Source: JADFNO01 sp965369945 (GTDB lineage Bacteria > Planctomycetota > Phycisphaerae > Phycisphaerales > SM1A02). From it: a stretch of DNA of 11,804 bases. The stretch covers positions 1 to 11,804 of the forward strand of contig CBDUST010000126.1 of assembly GCA_965369945.1 (NCBI GenBank), written 5' to 3'. The number at the start of each line of letters is the position of its first letter. Within the stretch, counting starts at the first letter, position 1. The translations under genes and the position numbers were made by a program. Under the pieces are notes generated by a model. That model made no database searches. It was given only the letters and a program-made list of their open reading frames with translations, and had not been told where the DNA came from. Shown in pieces: positions 1 through 7,092 of this stretch.

Positions 1-31
1 ACGCAGCCGCTACGTCTTCAGTGAAACTGCT

Positions 32-319
32 CTAGGTCTTTGCCTCGGAGCCACAGCGGGCGATTCCGAGAGTCTCCGACCTTGGTTGGCCGGCGTTGAG
101 CATGGCGACGGCGTCGTCCGGGGTAATCGTTCCCTCGGCGACGTAGGCGGCGACCTCACGGCGAGTCTGCTCGCGGTGACGAGAAGTGGTGGTTCGCGTG
201 ATGGCGGTGGCGATGATGGCGATCATGCCTGTGGCGCAGCCCATCGTGATGGCGACCAGCGGGATGAGCATGCCGCCATCGACAAGTCGTTCGAATTCGC
301 CTTGGGCCAAGTAGTACAT
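32..319 (-). CDS. Small single-span membrane protein with SHOCT-like C-terminal helix (unknown function)
   Basis: This is a 95-residue protein of unknown function. One hydrophobic segment spans about residues 17-40. A basic, Arg/Thr-rich stretch (41-55) follows, which would favour a cytoplasmic C-terminus. Residues 52-76 form an amphipathic segment with the pattern EGTITPDDAVAML. This resembles the short 'G-x-I-T-x-E/D-E-A' helical motifs (SHOCT-like) often found at the ends of small bacterial membrane proteins. The ATG start is well supported: a perfect AAGGAG lies at 325-330, five bases upstream. The gene lies 152 bp downstream of the ATPase on the same strand, so it could be co-transcribed, but the gap is long enough for its own promoter. 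I see no metal-binding Cys/His cluster, so a direct role in metal transport is not indicated. I am confident it is a real gene; the function is not assignable. Confidence 0.75.
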   Translation of the reverse strand: MYYLAQGEFERLVDGGMLIPLVAITMGCATGMIAIIATAITRTTTSRHREQTRREVAAYVAEGTITPDDAVAMLNAGQPRSETLGIARCGSEAKT

Positions 320-471
320 GGTAACTCCTTCGCGTCTCGGCTCCGAGTGATGGATGGTAGATCCATAGGTTAGCGCCTTGTTGGGAAGGTGGTCGCGCTA
401 ATTTTAGGGTGCCAATCCAGGCGGAGCGCCGCCCCCTGAAGCGAGCTGCGCCGGGCGAGTAGGCAAAATCG

Positions 472-2517
472 TCAGGCGGTCGCGGCGGGAACCGGCGGCT
501 CGGCGGGTCGTACGGCTGCTCGTGTGGGTTTGACCGGTCGGCTGGCCTCCAGACGACGCCTTGCCTGCTGCTGCTCACTGAAGTTTTCGCCGAAGCGAAC
601 AAGGCGCGTGCTGTTCACGACGACGAAGACATAGCCGGTAAGATAGAGCCATGGCGCCTGCCAGATGTTGATGTTGCCGGTGGCCGCCAGCGCCAAGCCG
701 ATCACGGCTAGGGCGAGCGAGCCACCGATGTTCAGCGCGATCACGCCTCGGTTCTTTCTGGCAAGCTCTAGCAGGAAGGGCACATTACGCAGATCGTCGT
801 TCATCAGCGCGACGCCCGCTGAGTTGGTGGCGATATCCGAACCGGACAGTCCCATGGCGACACCGACGTCGGCGGTGGCGAGCATAGGCCCATCGTTGAT
901 GCCGTCGCCGACGACAAGGGTGCGATGCCCCTTTTTGACCAGGTACTTCAGCTCCTCGTGCTTCTCCTCGGGCAGACACTCCGCTTCGATTGAATCCACG
1001 CCGACGGCCTGGCCCACGCGTTTGGCCACGGCCAGCCGGTCGCCGGTAAAGATGCTAATGCGTCGCACACCGAGTTGCCGCATTTTCCGGACGATCTCTG
1101 GAGCATCACGCCGCAGCTTGTCCTCAAGCCCGACGGCGCCGAGGTACGCGCCGTTGCGCATCACATGGACGCCGGACATGCCTTCGATCTTCGCCTCGAC
1201 GATTTGAACTTCATCTCTAATGTCGGGTGCCGTCTCGATAAGCCATGCAGCACGTCCGACTCGGATCTCGCCGTCGTCGGTTTCAGCCACAACACCTCTG
1301 CCTCGAGCTTCCTCGAATTTCCCGACCTTATTGGGGCTGATGCGAGCTTGCTTGGCGGTCTTGAGAATCGACTTTGCCAGTGGATGGTTGGAGTGTTGCT
1401 CACCATCGGCGGCAGCTTGGAGCAGGGCAGCGCCGTCAACGCCGTCGGCTGGCGCCAGGCGGCTGACGGCAAACTGACCGGTGGTTAGGGTCCCGGTCTT
1501 GTCCAGGATCACCGTGTCGATATTGGCCGCTGCTTCGAGGGTTTGGGTCTGCTTGATCATGAGTCCCAAGCGTGCAGCCGTAGCGAACGCCGCAACCATC
1601 GCGCTGGGATAGGAGATCAACAGGGCGCCGGGGCAGGTTACAACAAGGGTGACAATCGCTCGCAGGGCCGCCTGATCGCGCACCGCAGGGTCACCCTTGG
1701 CCGTGAAGAACCACACCAGACCAGCCACCATCAACACCACCGGCACGTAATACGAGGCAAGCTGTTCGATCAGCTCCTGACGCTGGGTCTTGGCGGACTC
1801 GGCTTCACGGATCAATTCCTCGACTTTGCCGATGGTTGTATCGCCGGCTACCGCAGTGACCGTCAGGTCGATCTGGCTGGTGAGGTTGGTTGTGCCGGCA
1901 TACACATCGGTCCCGATCTCGGCGACGACGGGTACAGCTTCGCCGGTGAGCGATGCTTGGTTGATGTCAGTTGAACCGGCGACGATTCGGCCATCGACCG
2001 GTAGATTCTCGCCAGGTCGGACACGGACGGTTTGTCCGACTTTGACGTCGCCCAGCGGCACTTCGCGTTCCTGTCCCTCTTCAACGACTCGAGCGATATC
2101 TGGCGTGAGCTCGATGAGTTCGCGAATCGCCCGTTGCGCGCCTAATGCGGTTCGGCTCAGGATGAGGTTGGCAGCCCAGAGGAAGAAGGCCAGGAATCCG
2201 GCTGCGAGGTACGCCGAAATCGCGATCGCCCCACCAACCGCCAGGCAGGCCAGAGAGTCACTGGAAGGCTTGCCTCGGCCGATCTCGCGCCAAGCTCCAA
2301 TGACGAGTGGAATGGCCAAAATACCGGCCCCGAGCGCCGCGGGGATCTGAGCCACCTGCTCATGGTGTCCCAGCCACTTGGCAACGAACGAAACCACAAG
2401 CAGAACGCCGCCGGCCAAGGCGATGAATAATCGGCGTTCAAGTTTTTGGGCCCCGCGAGAATCGCCACGCAATGCAGCGTCCTGTTCATGCCTACCGGCG
2501 ACGGTCAGATCGGACAT
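472..2517 (-). CDS. P1B-like heavy-metal/cation-translocating P-type ATPase with atypical CPG motif
   Basis: This 681-aa inner-membrane ATP-driven cation pump has the complete P-type catalytic core. The actuator TGE is at 191-193, the phosphorylation motif DKTGT at 339-343 (Asp339), the P1B-type His-Pro of the nucleotide-binding domain at 378-379, TGD at 491-493, and the hinge GDGIND at 537-542. About eight membrane segments are visible, near residues 31-49, 56-75, 88-104, 105-122, 255-272, 285-310, 592-612 and 621-640, which is the P1B layout. There is no N-terminal CxxC metal-binding domain. The intramembrane motif is CPG (295-297) instead of CPC, SPC or CPH. The M7 Lys and M8 Asp used by ZntA-type Zn/Cd pumps are replaced (Ala604 and Tyr625 in my hand alignment). 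The Cu-type YN/MxxSS and Co-type HEGxT signatures are also missing. Substrate therefore cannot be assigned. The ATG start has TGGAG six bases upstream (CTCC at 2524-2527). The gene is transcribed divergently from gpsA. Confidence 0.93.
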   Translation of the reverse strand: MSDLTVAGRHEQDAALRGDSRGAQKLERRLFIALAGGVLLVVSFVAKWLGHHEQVAQIPAALGAGILAIPLVIGAWREIGRGKPSSDSLACLAVGGAIAISAYLAAGFLAFFLWAANLILSRTALGAQRAIRELIELTPDIARVVEEGQEREVPLGDVKVGQTVRVRPGENLPVDGRIVAGSTDINQASLTGEAVPVVAEIGTDVYAGTTNLTSQIDLTVTAVAGDTTIGKVEELIREAESAKTQRQELIEQLASYYVPVVLMVAGLVWFFTAKGDPAVRDQAALRAIVTLVVTCPGALLISYPSAMVAAFATAARLGLMIKQTQTLEAAANIDTVILDKTGTLTTGQFAVSRLAPADGVDGAALLQAAADGEQHSNHPLAKSILKTAKQARISPNKVGKFEEARGRGVVAETDDGEIRVGRAAWLIETAPDIRDEVQIVEAKIEGMSGVHVMRNGAYLGAVGLEDKLRRDAPEIVRKMRQLGVRRISIFTGDRLAVAKRVGQAVGVDSIEAECLPEEKHEELKYLVKKGHRTLVVGDGINDGPMLATADVGVAMGLSGSDIATNSAGVALMNDDLRNVPFLLELARKNRGVIALNIGGSLALAVIGLALAATGNINIWQAPWLYLTGYVFVVVNSTRLVRFGENFSEQQQARRRLEASRPVKPTRAAVRPAEPPVPAATA

Positions 2518-2744
2518 GGAGTTCTCCAGCTCTTAGCCAGACTCAATGATATGAAGCCGCACAAACGGCGCGTATCCGGGACCGACCGCCCCTGGCCGGT
2601 GTGAGAGCGTATCTGGTACGCAGACGATGTGGGGCCGGTTCTCGTACTCGGCCGAGATTTCCCGCCGGTTGCCTGGGCCACTGGAGGGGGCTTCAATGGC
2701 TGGGATTGGGCGGGCGGCCCCGACGACACCCCGAGCGTGGACGA
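2518..2744. other. Divergent intergenic region between the ATPase and gpsA
   Basis: These 227 bp separate the minus-strand ATPase start from the plus-strand gpsA start, so promoters for both should lie here. I could not find a convincing sigma-70 -35/-10 pair for either. A TATCAT hexamer on the minus strand (around 2546-2551) is a weak -10 candidate without a good -35. A 10-bp perfect palindrome, CTCGGCCGAG, lies at 2647-2656 and could be an operator or chance in GC-rich DNA. Open frames run through this region on both strands, but they encode Arg/Pro/Gly-rich sequence with no recognisable domain and look non-coding. Confidence 0.5.
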
Positions 2745-3770
2745 ATGGCATCTACCCCACAGACCGCGATCGTAGGCGACGGCCAGATGGGCCTGGTGCT
2801 GGCTGATGCCCTGGCTGAGCGGGGGGTGGGCGTTCGGCTGTGGGGACGATCCGAGGAGCGGGTCCACCAACTGGCCCAGACACGCCGATCGCCTCGGCGG
2901 CTGGCGGACTTCGTGCTGCCCGAGGCCGTGGAGGTGGTTGCGGACGATGCGGCTCTTCTGGAGGGCGTTGACCTCGTAGTGAACGCGATTCCAACCCAGC
3001 ACATCCGGTCGATCTGGCAACGGCTGGCCCCGCATCTGCCACCGAAGATTCCCATAGTGAGCGTGTCCAAGGGGATCGAGAACAATACGTTGTTGCGCCC
3101 AACGCAGGTCGTGGTTGATGCGATCGGCGAGGACCCGGAGCATCCGGCTCGCGCGATGTGTGCGTTGTTCGGTCCAACTATTGCAGCGGAGTTGGCGACT
3201 CGCCAACCGGCGACGTTGATCGCCGCCGCGCGGGATCAGAGTGTCGCTGAACTGGTGCAAGACTCGTTCACGGTCGATTGGATGCGCGTGTACCGGCACG
3301 ATGATCTCATTGGCGTCGAGCTGGCCGGGGCCACGAAGAATGTCATCGCGCTGGCCGCCGGGATGGCCGACGGCATGGGAGTTGGGTACAACGCCAAGTC
3401 GGCGCTGTTAGCCCGAGGTCTTGCGGAAATTGCTCGACTCGGGGTGGCGATGGGTGCGCGGGTTGACACCTTCTTCGGTATCGCTGGTGTCGGTGATCTG
3501 GCGACGACTTGTTTCTGCCCGCAGGGGCGCAATCGAAGTTGCGGTGAGCGATTGGGGCGCGGTGAGTCGCTTGACTCGATCCTCGACTCATCGGTTTTTG
3601 TTGTTGAGGGTGTGCCGACGACGCGATCCGTCGTTCAGCTCGCCGCCTCACACAACGTCGAGATGCCGATCACCACGGCGGTGCATTCGATCCTCTTCGA
3701 AGGGCTCGCGCCAGCCGATGCGATCTCGTCGCTGATGCGGCGCGAGCCGAAAGCGGAGTGGATCGGTTAG
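2745..3770 (+). CDS. gpsA: NAD(P)H-dependent glycerol-3-phosphate dehydrogenase
   Basis: GpsA reduces dihydroxyacetone phosphate to sn-glycerol-3-phosphate in the cytoplasm, supplying the phospholipid backbone. The protein is 341 aa, the usual family length. A Rossmann nucleotide-binding loop GDGQMG sits at residues 11-16. The conserved KGIE block lies at 109-112, GPTIAAELA at 143-151, and ELAGATKN with catalytic Lys198 at 192-199. The C-terminal helical domain carries RGLAEIARLG, GIAGVGDL and a GRNRSCG block (261-267). The segment just before that block reads TTCFCPQG, where the family usually has a TCxSxxSRN pattern; this is a mild deviation. I chose ATG 2745 because the Rossmann fold begins a few residues later. 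The frame stays open for 48 codons upstream, but those are Arg-rich and non-conserved. The Shine-Dalgarno is weak (GAG/GTGG). The gene converges with the 7-TM gene, with only 21 bp between the two stop codons. Confidence 0.96.
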   Translation: MASTPQTAIVGDGQMGLVLADALAERGVGVRLWGRSEERVHQLAQTRRSPRRLADFVLPEAVEVVADDAALLEGVDLVVNAIPTQHIRSIWQRLAPHLPPKIPIVSVSKGIENNTLLRPTQVVVDAIGEDPEHPARAMCALFGPTIAAELATRQPATLIAAARDQSVAELVQDSFTVDWMRVYRHDDLIGVELAGATKNVIALAAGMADGMGVGYNAKSALLARGLAEIARLGVAMGARVDTFFGIAGVGDLATTCFCPQGRNRSCGERLGRGESLDSILDSSVFVVEGVPTTRSVVQLAASHNVEMPITTAVHSILFEGLAPADAISSLMRREPKAEWIG

Positions 3771-3791
3771 GAAATGCCAGCAGTCCTGGAG

Positions 3792-4646
3792 TCAGGGCGC
3801 GTCCGGGTTCATTGAGACGACGGGCTCCGGTAGTGATTCGTCGTTGGGCATCGCTTGCATCTCAGACTGCTTAGCCGGATCGGCAGACTCATCCGTTGGC
3901 CAAATAACCTCTTGCAACGCAGCTAAGGCACCTTGGGGTAAGACGATTGCAGTCAGCTTGATCGCTCCGGCCACGGCAACAACCGCGACAAAGACCAGCG
4001 GCGCTAGTTCGAGTTTTTCGCTCAGATTCTCACGGAAGAAGACGACTATCGCATTTTGGAACCGCCAGACCACTGCGCCAACGAGCACCAGGAACAGCGC
4101 CACCGAATATGAGGAATCGATGGCGATGAGTCCTTGTCCATTGTTCCACACAGAACTCAGGAACACGCAACTGATCGCCACGCCGATCGCCAGCGATGCA
4201 CCCACATACTCACGTCTGGCACGACAGATCTTATAGAAACTGAACAGGCTACTCCCGCCCATGATGAGCGCGATCGGTGTCGCGAGTGCCATCCAATTTG
4301 CCGGCTCGAACCATTTACACCCGAGCCGAGCGAAATTCAAGCCGAAGACCAGCGCTGCGATCAGTCCGAAGTAGTAGCCGATTCGTCCGATCAGCTGAGG
4401 CCGATTCTGGAACGACGCAAGTAAACCAAAGAGCGTGAGAATGGCTGCGCTACACACGCCATCGAAAAGGGATTCGCCGGATGTGCTACCGATGATTGAA
4501 AGCGCCAAGCCACAAAAGCCCATCAACAGTCCCGATCCGAGAAGCATCCGATGTGGAACCACGTTCGGCTGGAGCGGAGGTTCAACCGCGGAATCGGTTG
4601 GGCTATCAACGTGATCGGTCTGGCGCTGAGTCTGGAATGCTGTCAT
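3792..4646 (-). CDS. Orphan polytopic membrane protein (about 7 TM), unknown function
   Basis: I do not recognise this 284-aa protein. The N-terminal ~32 residues are polar and Gln/Thr/Pro-rich. About seven hydrophobic segments follow, near residues 35-53, 62-79, 88-106, 117-138, 147-167, 178-195 and 214-236. The last 45 residues are polar, acidic and Pro/Met-rich, with no structured motif. No catalytic motif, Cys pair or His cluster conserved in known families stands out. The ATG start is preceded by GAGGG with an 11-base spacer, which is a little long. An in-frame stop lies eight codons upstream, so the start cannot move far. Local GC looks lower (one sampled 60-base line is 52%) than in gpsA (60% in a similar sample). 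The gene stands alone, convergent with gpsA and separated by 286 bp from the HPr gene upstream. It is probably a lineage-specific membrane protein. Confidence 0.8.
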   Translation of the reverse strand: MTAFQTQRQTDHVDSPTDSAVEPPLQPNVVPHRMLLGSGLLMGFCGLALSIIGSTSGESLFDGVCSAAILTLFGLLASFQNRPQLIGRIGYYFGLIAALVFGLNFARLGCKWFEPANWMALATPIALIMGGSSLFSFYKICRARREYVGASLAIGVAISCVFLSSVWNNGQGLIAIDSSYSVALFLVLVGAVVWRFQNAIVVFFRENLSEKLELAPLVFVAVVAVAGAIKLTAIVLPQGALAALQEVIWPTDESADPAKQSEMQAMPNDESLPEPVVSMNPDAP

Positions 4647-4932
4647 GCGAAAGTCACCCTCGGAAGGATGTCAGCCAGTTTGGCCGCCGCCATTGCGAAA
4701 AATCGGCTGTCGAACAAGAACCTGGAGTTGGGCGACGATAGTTGGAGGACGTGTGAGTTCTAGGCGATCGGCGTGCGATAAGAAGCGACTGCCGCAGGCG
4801 ATGAGCGGCCACCGAAAAGTCGCTGTTCACGACCGATATGCCGCCATGGCAGCGTGTTCCGGGACGTCCAAACGCCGGCGATGAACTGATCTGGAAGGAT
4901 CGAAGCGGCGTAGGGCGTGGTACACAGGCAGC
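4647..4932. other. Intergenic region between the HPr gene and the orphan 7-TM gene
   Basis: These 286 bp contain no gene I can support. They should hold the end of the PTS/hpf operon transcript and the promoter of the 7-TM gene. I found no terminator-like hairpin with a T-run and no convincing -35/-10 pair. A 16-codon minus-strand reading frame, starting MAAAKLADIL, ends in an ATGA that overlaps the 7-TM gene's start codon. It lacks a ribosome binding site and is probably coincidental. No tRNA-like cloverleaf was seen. Confidence 0.5.
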
Positions 4933-5214
4933 TCAGTCGTCCTGGAATCCCGATTTGACGAGCTTGACCAGTGATTTGACGGCCTCCTCCGCATCAACAC
5001 CGGTGGCAGCGATTTCCAATTCGGTCCCTCGCGTTGCCGCGAGCATCATCATCTGCATGATCGATTTGCCGTCCACAGGATCACCCTGATCACAGCGGCG
5101 CACCGTGACGTTCGATTCCAGCTTCGAGGCTGCTTCCACGAAGATCATTGCCGGTCTGGCGTGCAGACCGAGCTTGTTGGGGATGCTGACGACGGCGGAA
5201 GCAGATTTCGACAC
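4933..5214 (-). CDS. ptsH: HPr-like phosphocarrier protein of the PTS
   Basis: This 93-aa cytoplasmic phosphocarrier accepts a phosphoryl group from EI on a histidine and passes it to EIIA proteins. The active-site motif NKLGLHARPA places the phosphorylatable His at residue 18. The second signature, DGKSIMQMMMLAA, has Ser51 at the place of the regulatory serine phosphorylated by HPr kinase in Gram-positives and several other phyla. The end of the protein is a normal HPr helix. The start is GTG at 5212-5214. No in-frame ATG exists before the His motif, and the ribosome binding site is weak (GAG about nine bases upstream), so low translation is possible. It is the last gene of the DUF502-hpf-EIIA group, 73 bp after the EIIA stop. 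No EI (ptsI), EIIB/C or hprK is in the window. Whether it behaves as HPr or as NPr of a nitrogen-type PTS cannot be settled from sequence alone. Confidence 0.93.
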   Translation of the reverse strand: MSKSASAVVSIPNKLGLHARPAMIFVEAASKLESNVTVRRCDQGDPVDGKSIMQMMMLAATRGTELEIAATGVDAEEAVKSLVKLVKSGFQDD

Positions 5215-5287
5215 CGATGGACACTCTATTCACGGGAAAAGACGGCGGTTGAGTTTCGGGCTCGTGCAACACGATCGCGACGCTTCG

Positions 5288-5764
5288 TCAGCGGACAGGA
5301 CTCTTAGCGTCGGCTTCTTCCAGCAGGGTTACGACATCGGCGGTGGTCGTGGCCTGGCGGAGAAACCGGCGGAACGTCTCCTGGCTGAGATTCCCGAAAA
5401 TTGCTTCCATCGCGTCCAGGTGATCCTCGGGTTGATCCTCAGGGCTCAGCAGGAGGAAGATCGAATAGACCGGCCGCTGGTCGAGGGCGTTGAACTCGAC
5501 GCCGCCGGGACTGATGCCAATGGCGATCGCCATCTTGTTGATGGCGGAATGTTTGACATGGGGTACGGCGACACCATGCCCGAAACCGGTCGAGCCGCGC
5601 TTCTCGCGCTTGATGATCGCTTTGACAAACTCGTCGCGAAGCTCGGGGCTCAGCGCGCCGGCGGTGACAAGCGCGTCGATAATCTCGGTAATAGCGCTGT
5701 CTCGATCCGTTGCGGCGAGATTGGGGATAATCGCGTCCTTGATGACGATATCGAGCAGTTTCAT
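5288..5764 (-). CDS. ptsN: PTS EIIA protein, fructose/mannitol (PtsN-like) type
   Basis: This 158-aa single-domain EIIA is of the fructose/PtsN superfamily. The phosphorylation site is His69 in the motif GHGVAVPHVKH, the standard context for EIIA-Fru/Ntr. Length and fold landmarks (an N-terminal helix pair, then FLLLSPED near 103-110, then a C-terminal helix) match stand-alone PtsN. No EIIB or EIIC domain or gene is attached, which argues for a regulatory rather than transport role. The ATG start overlaps the TGA stop of hpf (ATGA at 5761-5764), so the two are probably translationally coupled. In Proteobacteria ptsN is also linked to hpf and a phosphocarrier gene, which supports the name. The exact targets, such as K+ transport or stress signalling in E. 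coli, cannot be transferred with confidence. Confidence 0.9.
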   Translation of the reverse strand: MKLLDIVIKDAIIPNLAATDRDSAITEIIDALVTAGALSPELRDEFVKAIIKREKRGSTGFGHGVAVPHVKHSAINKMAIAIGISPGGVEFNALDQRPVYSIFLLLSPEDQPEDHLDAMEAIFGNLSQETFRRFLRQATTTADVVTLLEEADAKSPVR

Positions 5765-6084
5765 GCCTCGTTCCCACTCATTGGTGTGTGGTGTTTGTTG
5801 TCTCGCAATTTGCTCTTGTGATCCTTTAGCTGTCGGACTGAGCGATCGACGCCGAGGTCGATACAGGCATACAGATCCTCGTGCGTGCCCTTGGCGATAA
5901 AGGAGTCATGCCGCTCCACGTCGGTGATGATCTCAACAGTGTACCCGTTCTTGGCCTTGTCGATGACCACCTCGACCTGCTGGACGCGATCGAAGTAACG
6001 AGGGAACTTCTGAATCTTCCCTGAGGCGTAGTCCTCGATGGCCGCCGTCAGTTCCATATGCTTGCTGCTGATCTTGATTTCCAT
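5761..6084 (-). CDS. hpf: Ribosome hibernation promoting factor, short form (HPF/RaiA family)
   Basis: This 107-aa protein belongs to the YfiA/HPF family, which binds the 30S subunit at the mRNA/tRNA channel and silences ribosomes during stress or stationary phase. The N-terminus (MEIKISSKHMELTAAIEDY), the K-x-P-R-Y-F segment at 26-31 and the VEIITDVERHDSFIAKGTHEDLYACID core at about 50-76 are the family pattern. It lacks the C-terminal dimerisation domain of long HPF (~180 aa or more), so it is the short type. The highly charged tail (RQLKDHKSKLRDNKHH) suits rRNA contact. The ATG start has GGAG (CTCC at 6092-6095) seven bases upstream. It lies 34 bp after the DUF502 stop, with a hairpin in that gap, and overlaps the EIIA start by four bases. 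hpf and raiA paralogs are not separable here by eye. Confidence 0.93.
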   Translation of the reverse strand: MEIKISSKHMELTAAIEDYASGKIQKFPRYFDRVQQVEVVIDKAKNGYTVEIITDVERHDSFIAKGTHEDLYACIDLGVDRSVRQLKDHKSKLRDNKHHTPMSGNEA

Positions 6085-6111
6085 GCATGAACTCCGATCC
6101 TTAGTGGGAAA

Positions 6112-6131
6112 AGAGGCCTTATTCGGCCTCT
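6112..6131 (-). promoter_or_regulatory. Terminator/attenuator-like hairpin at the DUF502-hpf junction
   Basis: On the minus strand a perfect 7-bp stem, AGAGGCC/GGCCTCT, with a 6-base loop is followed directly by TTTTCCC. The TAA stop codon of the DUF502 gene lies at the loop/stem boundary. The stem ends 27 bases before the hpf ATG. The T-run is short (four T's), so full termination is doubtful. Partial termination, an RNA-processing site or 3'-end protection would each make hpf-ptsN-ptsH levels differ from DUF502. The hairpin is seen directly; its function is inferred. Confidence 0.5.
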
Positions 6132-7033
6132 CGTTGGCTGGTCGAAGTGGGCCCTTTGCCTTTGGGCTGGGTAGGCGAATGTTCCGTCATATCAGGCAGT
6201 GCTCTGCTATGGGAGGGGTCGTCCAGCGTCTGATGCTGCGGGATCAGCACACCGCCACTGATAGTAAACCGGATCGCCTCCTCGACGCTGATGGGAAGAT
6301 CGACGACATCGCTGCGTGGTACGGTGATGGTGTAGCCCGTAGCTGGCACCGGAGAACTCGGTATGAAAACCGTAACTGCATCGCCGGATTCTTTGGCGAT
6401 CGACGCCATCGTCTCACCGGTGAGTAAGCCGATCGTCCAGATCCCCTTCCTGGGGTACTCCACCAACACCACCCGGCTGAACTGAATCTGCTTCTCGTCG
6501 CTGAACAGAAAATCCACCACCTGTTTGACGTGTGGGTAAACCTGTTTGAAAACCGGCACCGTCGTGATCACCCCTTCGACCTTCCGATAGATCCGTCGGC
6601 CGAAGAAGCCGCCCAGGAGTCTCCCGGCGAAATACACGCCGACGATGGCGGCCACAATCCCGATCATGCGCATGTACCAGCGCGCTTCCCACCAATCATG
6701 AATCTTGATCGCGCGCAGTCTCGTGGTAATCGCCGAATCTTGCGTTACGTCAGTGGCCGTGAATCCCAGCGTCAATCGCTCCGCGAGCACTTCATCGTCG
6801 GTGGGTTTGAATGCCTCGACCTCGGCCAGTGGCTCCCAAACTTTGGCGACGTTATTCATCGCGAGGCGGATCCAGCTGTTGACCGGATCGGCGATGTTCG
6901 TATCAACGAACTGATAGGCTTTGACCATGATCCACAGCGTGAGCACTGATGGCAGCAGAATCACGAGCCCGCGTACGAAAAAACGCCTGAAATCAGAGGA
7001 GAATGTGCGCGGCGGGGTTTGGGTCGTCGTCAT
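6119..7033 (-). CDS. DUF502 family two-span membrane protein
   Basis: This 304-aa membrane protein of the DUF502 family has no settled function in bacteria. Residues 20-42 form the first membrane span, with the RGLVILLPSVLTLWI pattern typical of the family. A second span lies at about 121-143. The conserved soluble region follows: TTVPVFKQVYPHVKQV (157-172), VEYPRKGIWTIGLLTG (191-206), and then FIPSSPVPATGY into DVVDLPISVEEAIRFTISGG (223-261). An unusually long loop (43-117) separates the two spans. The C-terminal 40 residues are polar and Ser/Thr/Pro-rich. The ATG start lacks a clear Shine-Dalgarno. It is the first gene of a same-strand group with hpf, EIIA and HPr, and has a candidate sigma-70 promoter 60-90 bp upstream. 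Family assignment is firm; the role is unknown. Confidence 0.9.
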   Translation of the reverse strand: MTTTQTPPRTFSSDFRRFFVRGLVILLPSVLTLWIMVKAYQFVDTNIADPVNSWIRLAMNNVAKVWEPLAEVEAFKPTDDEVLAERLTLGFTATDVTQDSAITTRLRAIKIHDWWEARWYMRMIGIVAAIVGVYFAGRLLGGFFGRRIYRKVEGVITTVPVFKQVYPHVKQVVDFLFSDEKQIQFSRVVLVEYPRKGIWTIGLLTGETMASIAKESGDAVTVFIPSSPVPATGYTITVPRSDVVDLPISVEEAIRFTISGGVLIPQHQTLDDPSHSRALPDMTEHSPTQPKGKGPTSTSQREAE

Positions 7034-7092
7034 GGATCGTGTTTCGTCCAGGCACAGACGCGCCGAGGAATCACGGTTAGGTCAATGATTGT

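Noticed and set aside
418..434. Terminator after the ATPase gene
   Set aside because: A GGCGG/CCGCC short stem is present but has no T-run, and downstream co-transcription of the 95-aa gene remains possible.
336..2656. Similar CTCGG/CCGAG palindromes at 336-347 and 2647-2656 as a shared operator
   Set aside because: Five-base GC-rich arms are expected by chance at this composition, and the two sites differ in spacing and distance from the start codons.
2601..2744. 48-codon in-frame N-terminal extension of gpsA
   Set aside because: It is Arg/Gly/Pro-rich with no conserved sequence, and the normal GpsA N-terminus starts at ATG 2745.
2505..3299. Long open frame antisense to gpsA
   Set aside because: It has Arg/Pro/Ser-rich translation with no domain and lies opposite a clear gpsA gene; it is a GC-driven shadow frame.
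4644..4694. 16-codon leader reading frame ending in ATGA at the 7-TM gene start
   Set aside because: It has no ribosome binding site, an Ala-rich low-information sequence, and no attenuator-type structure; it is likely coincidence.
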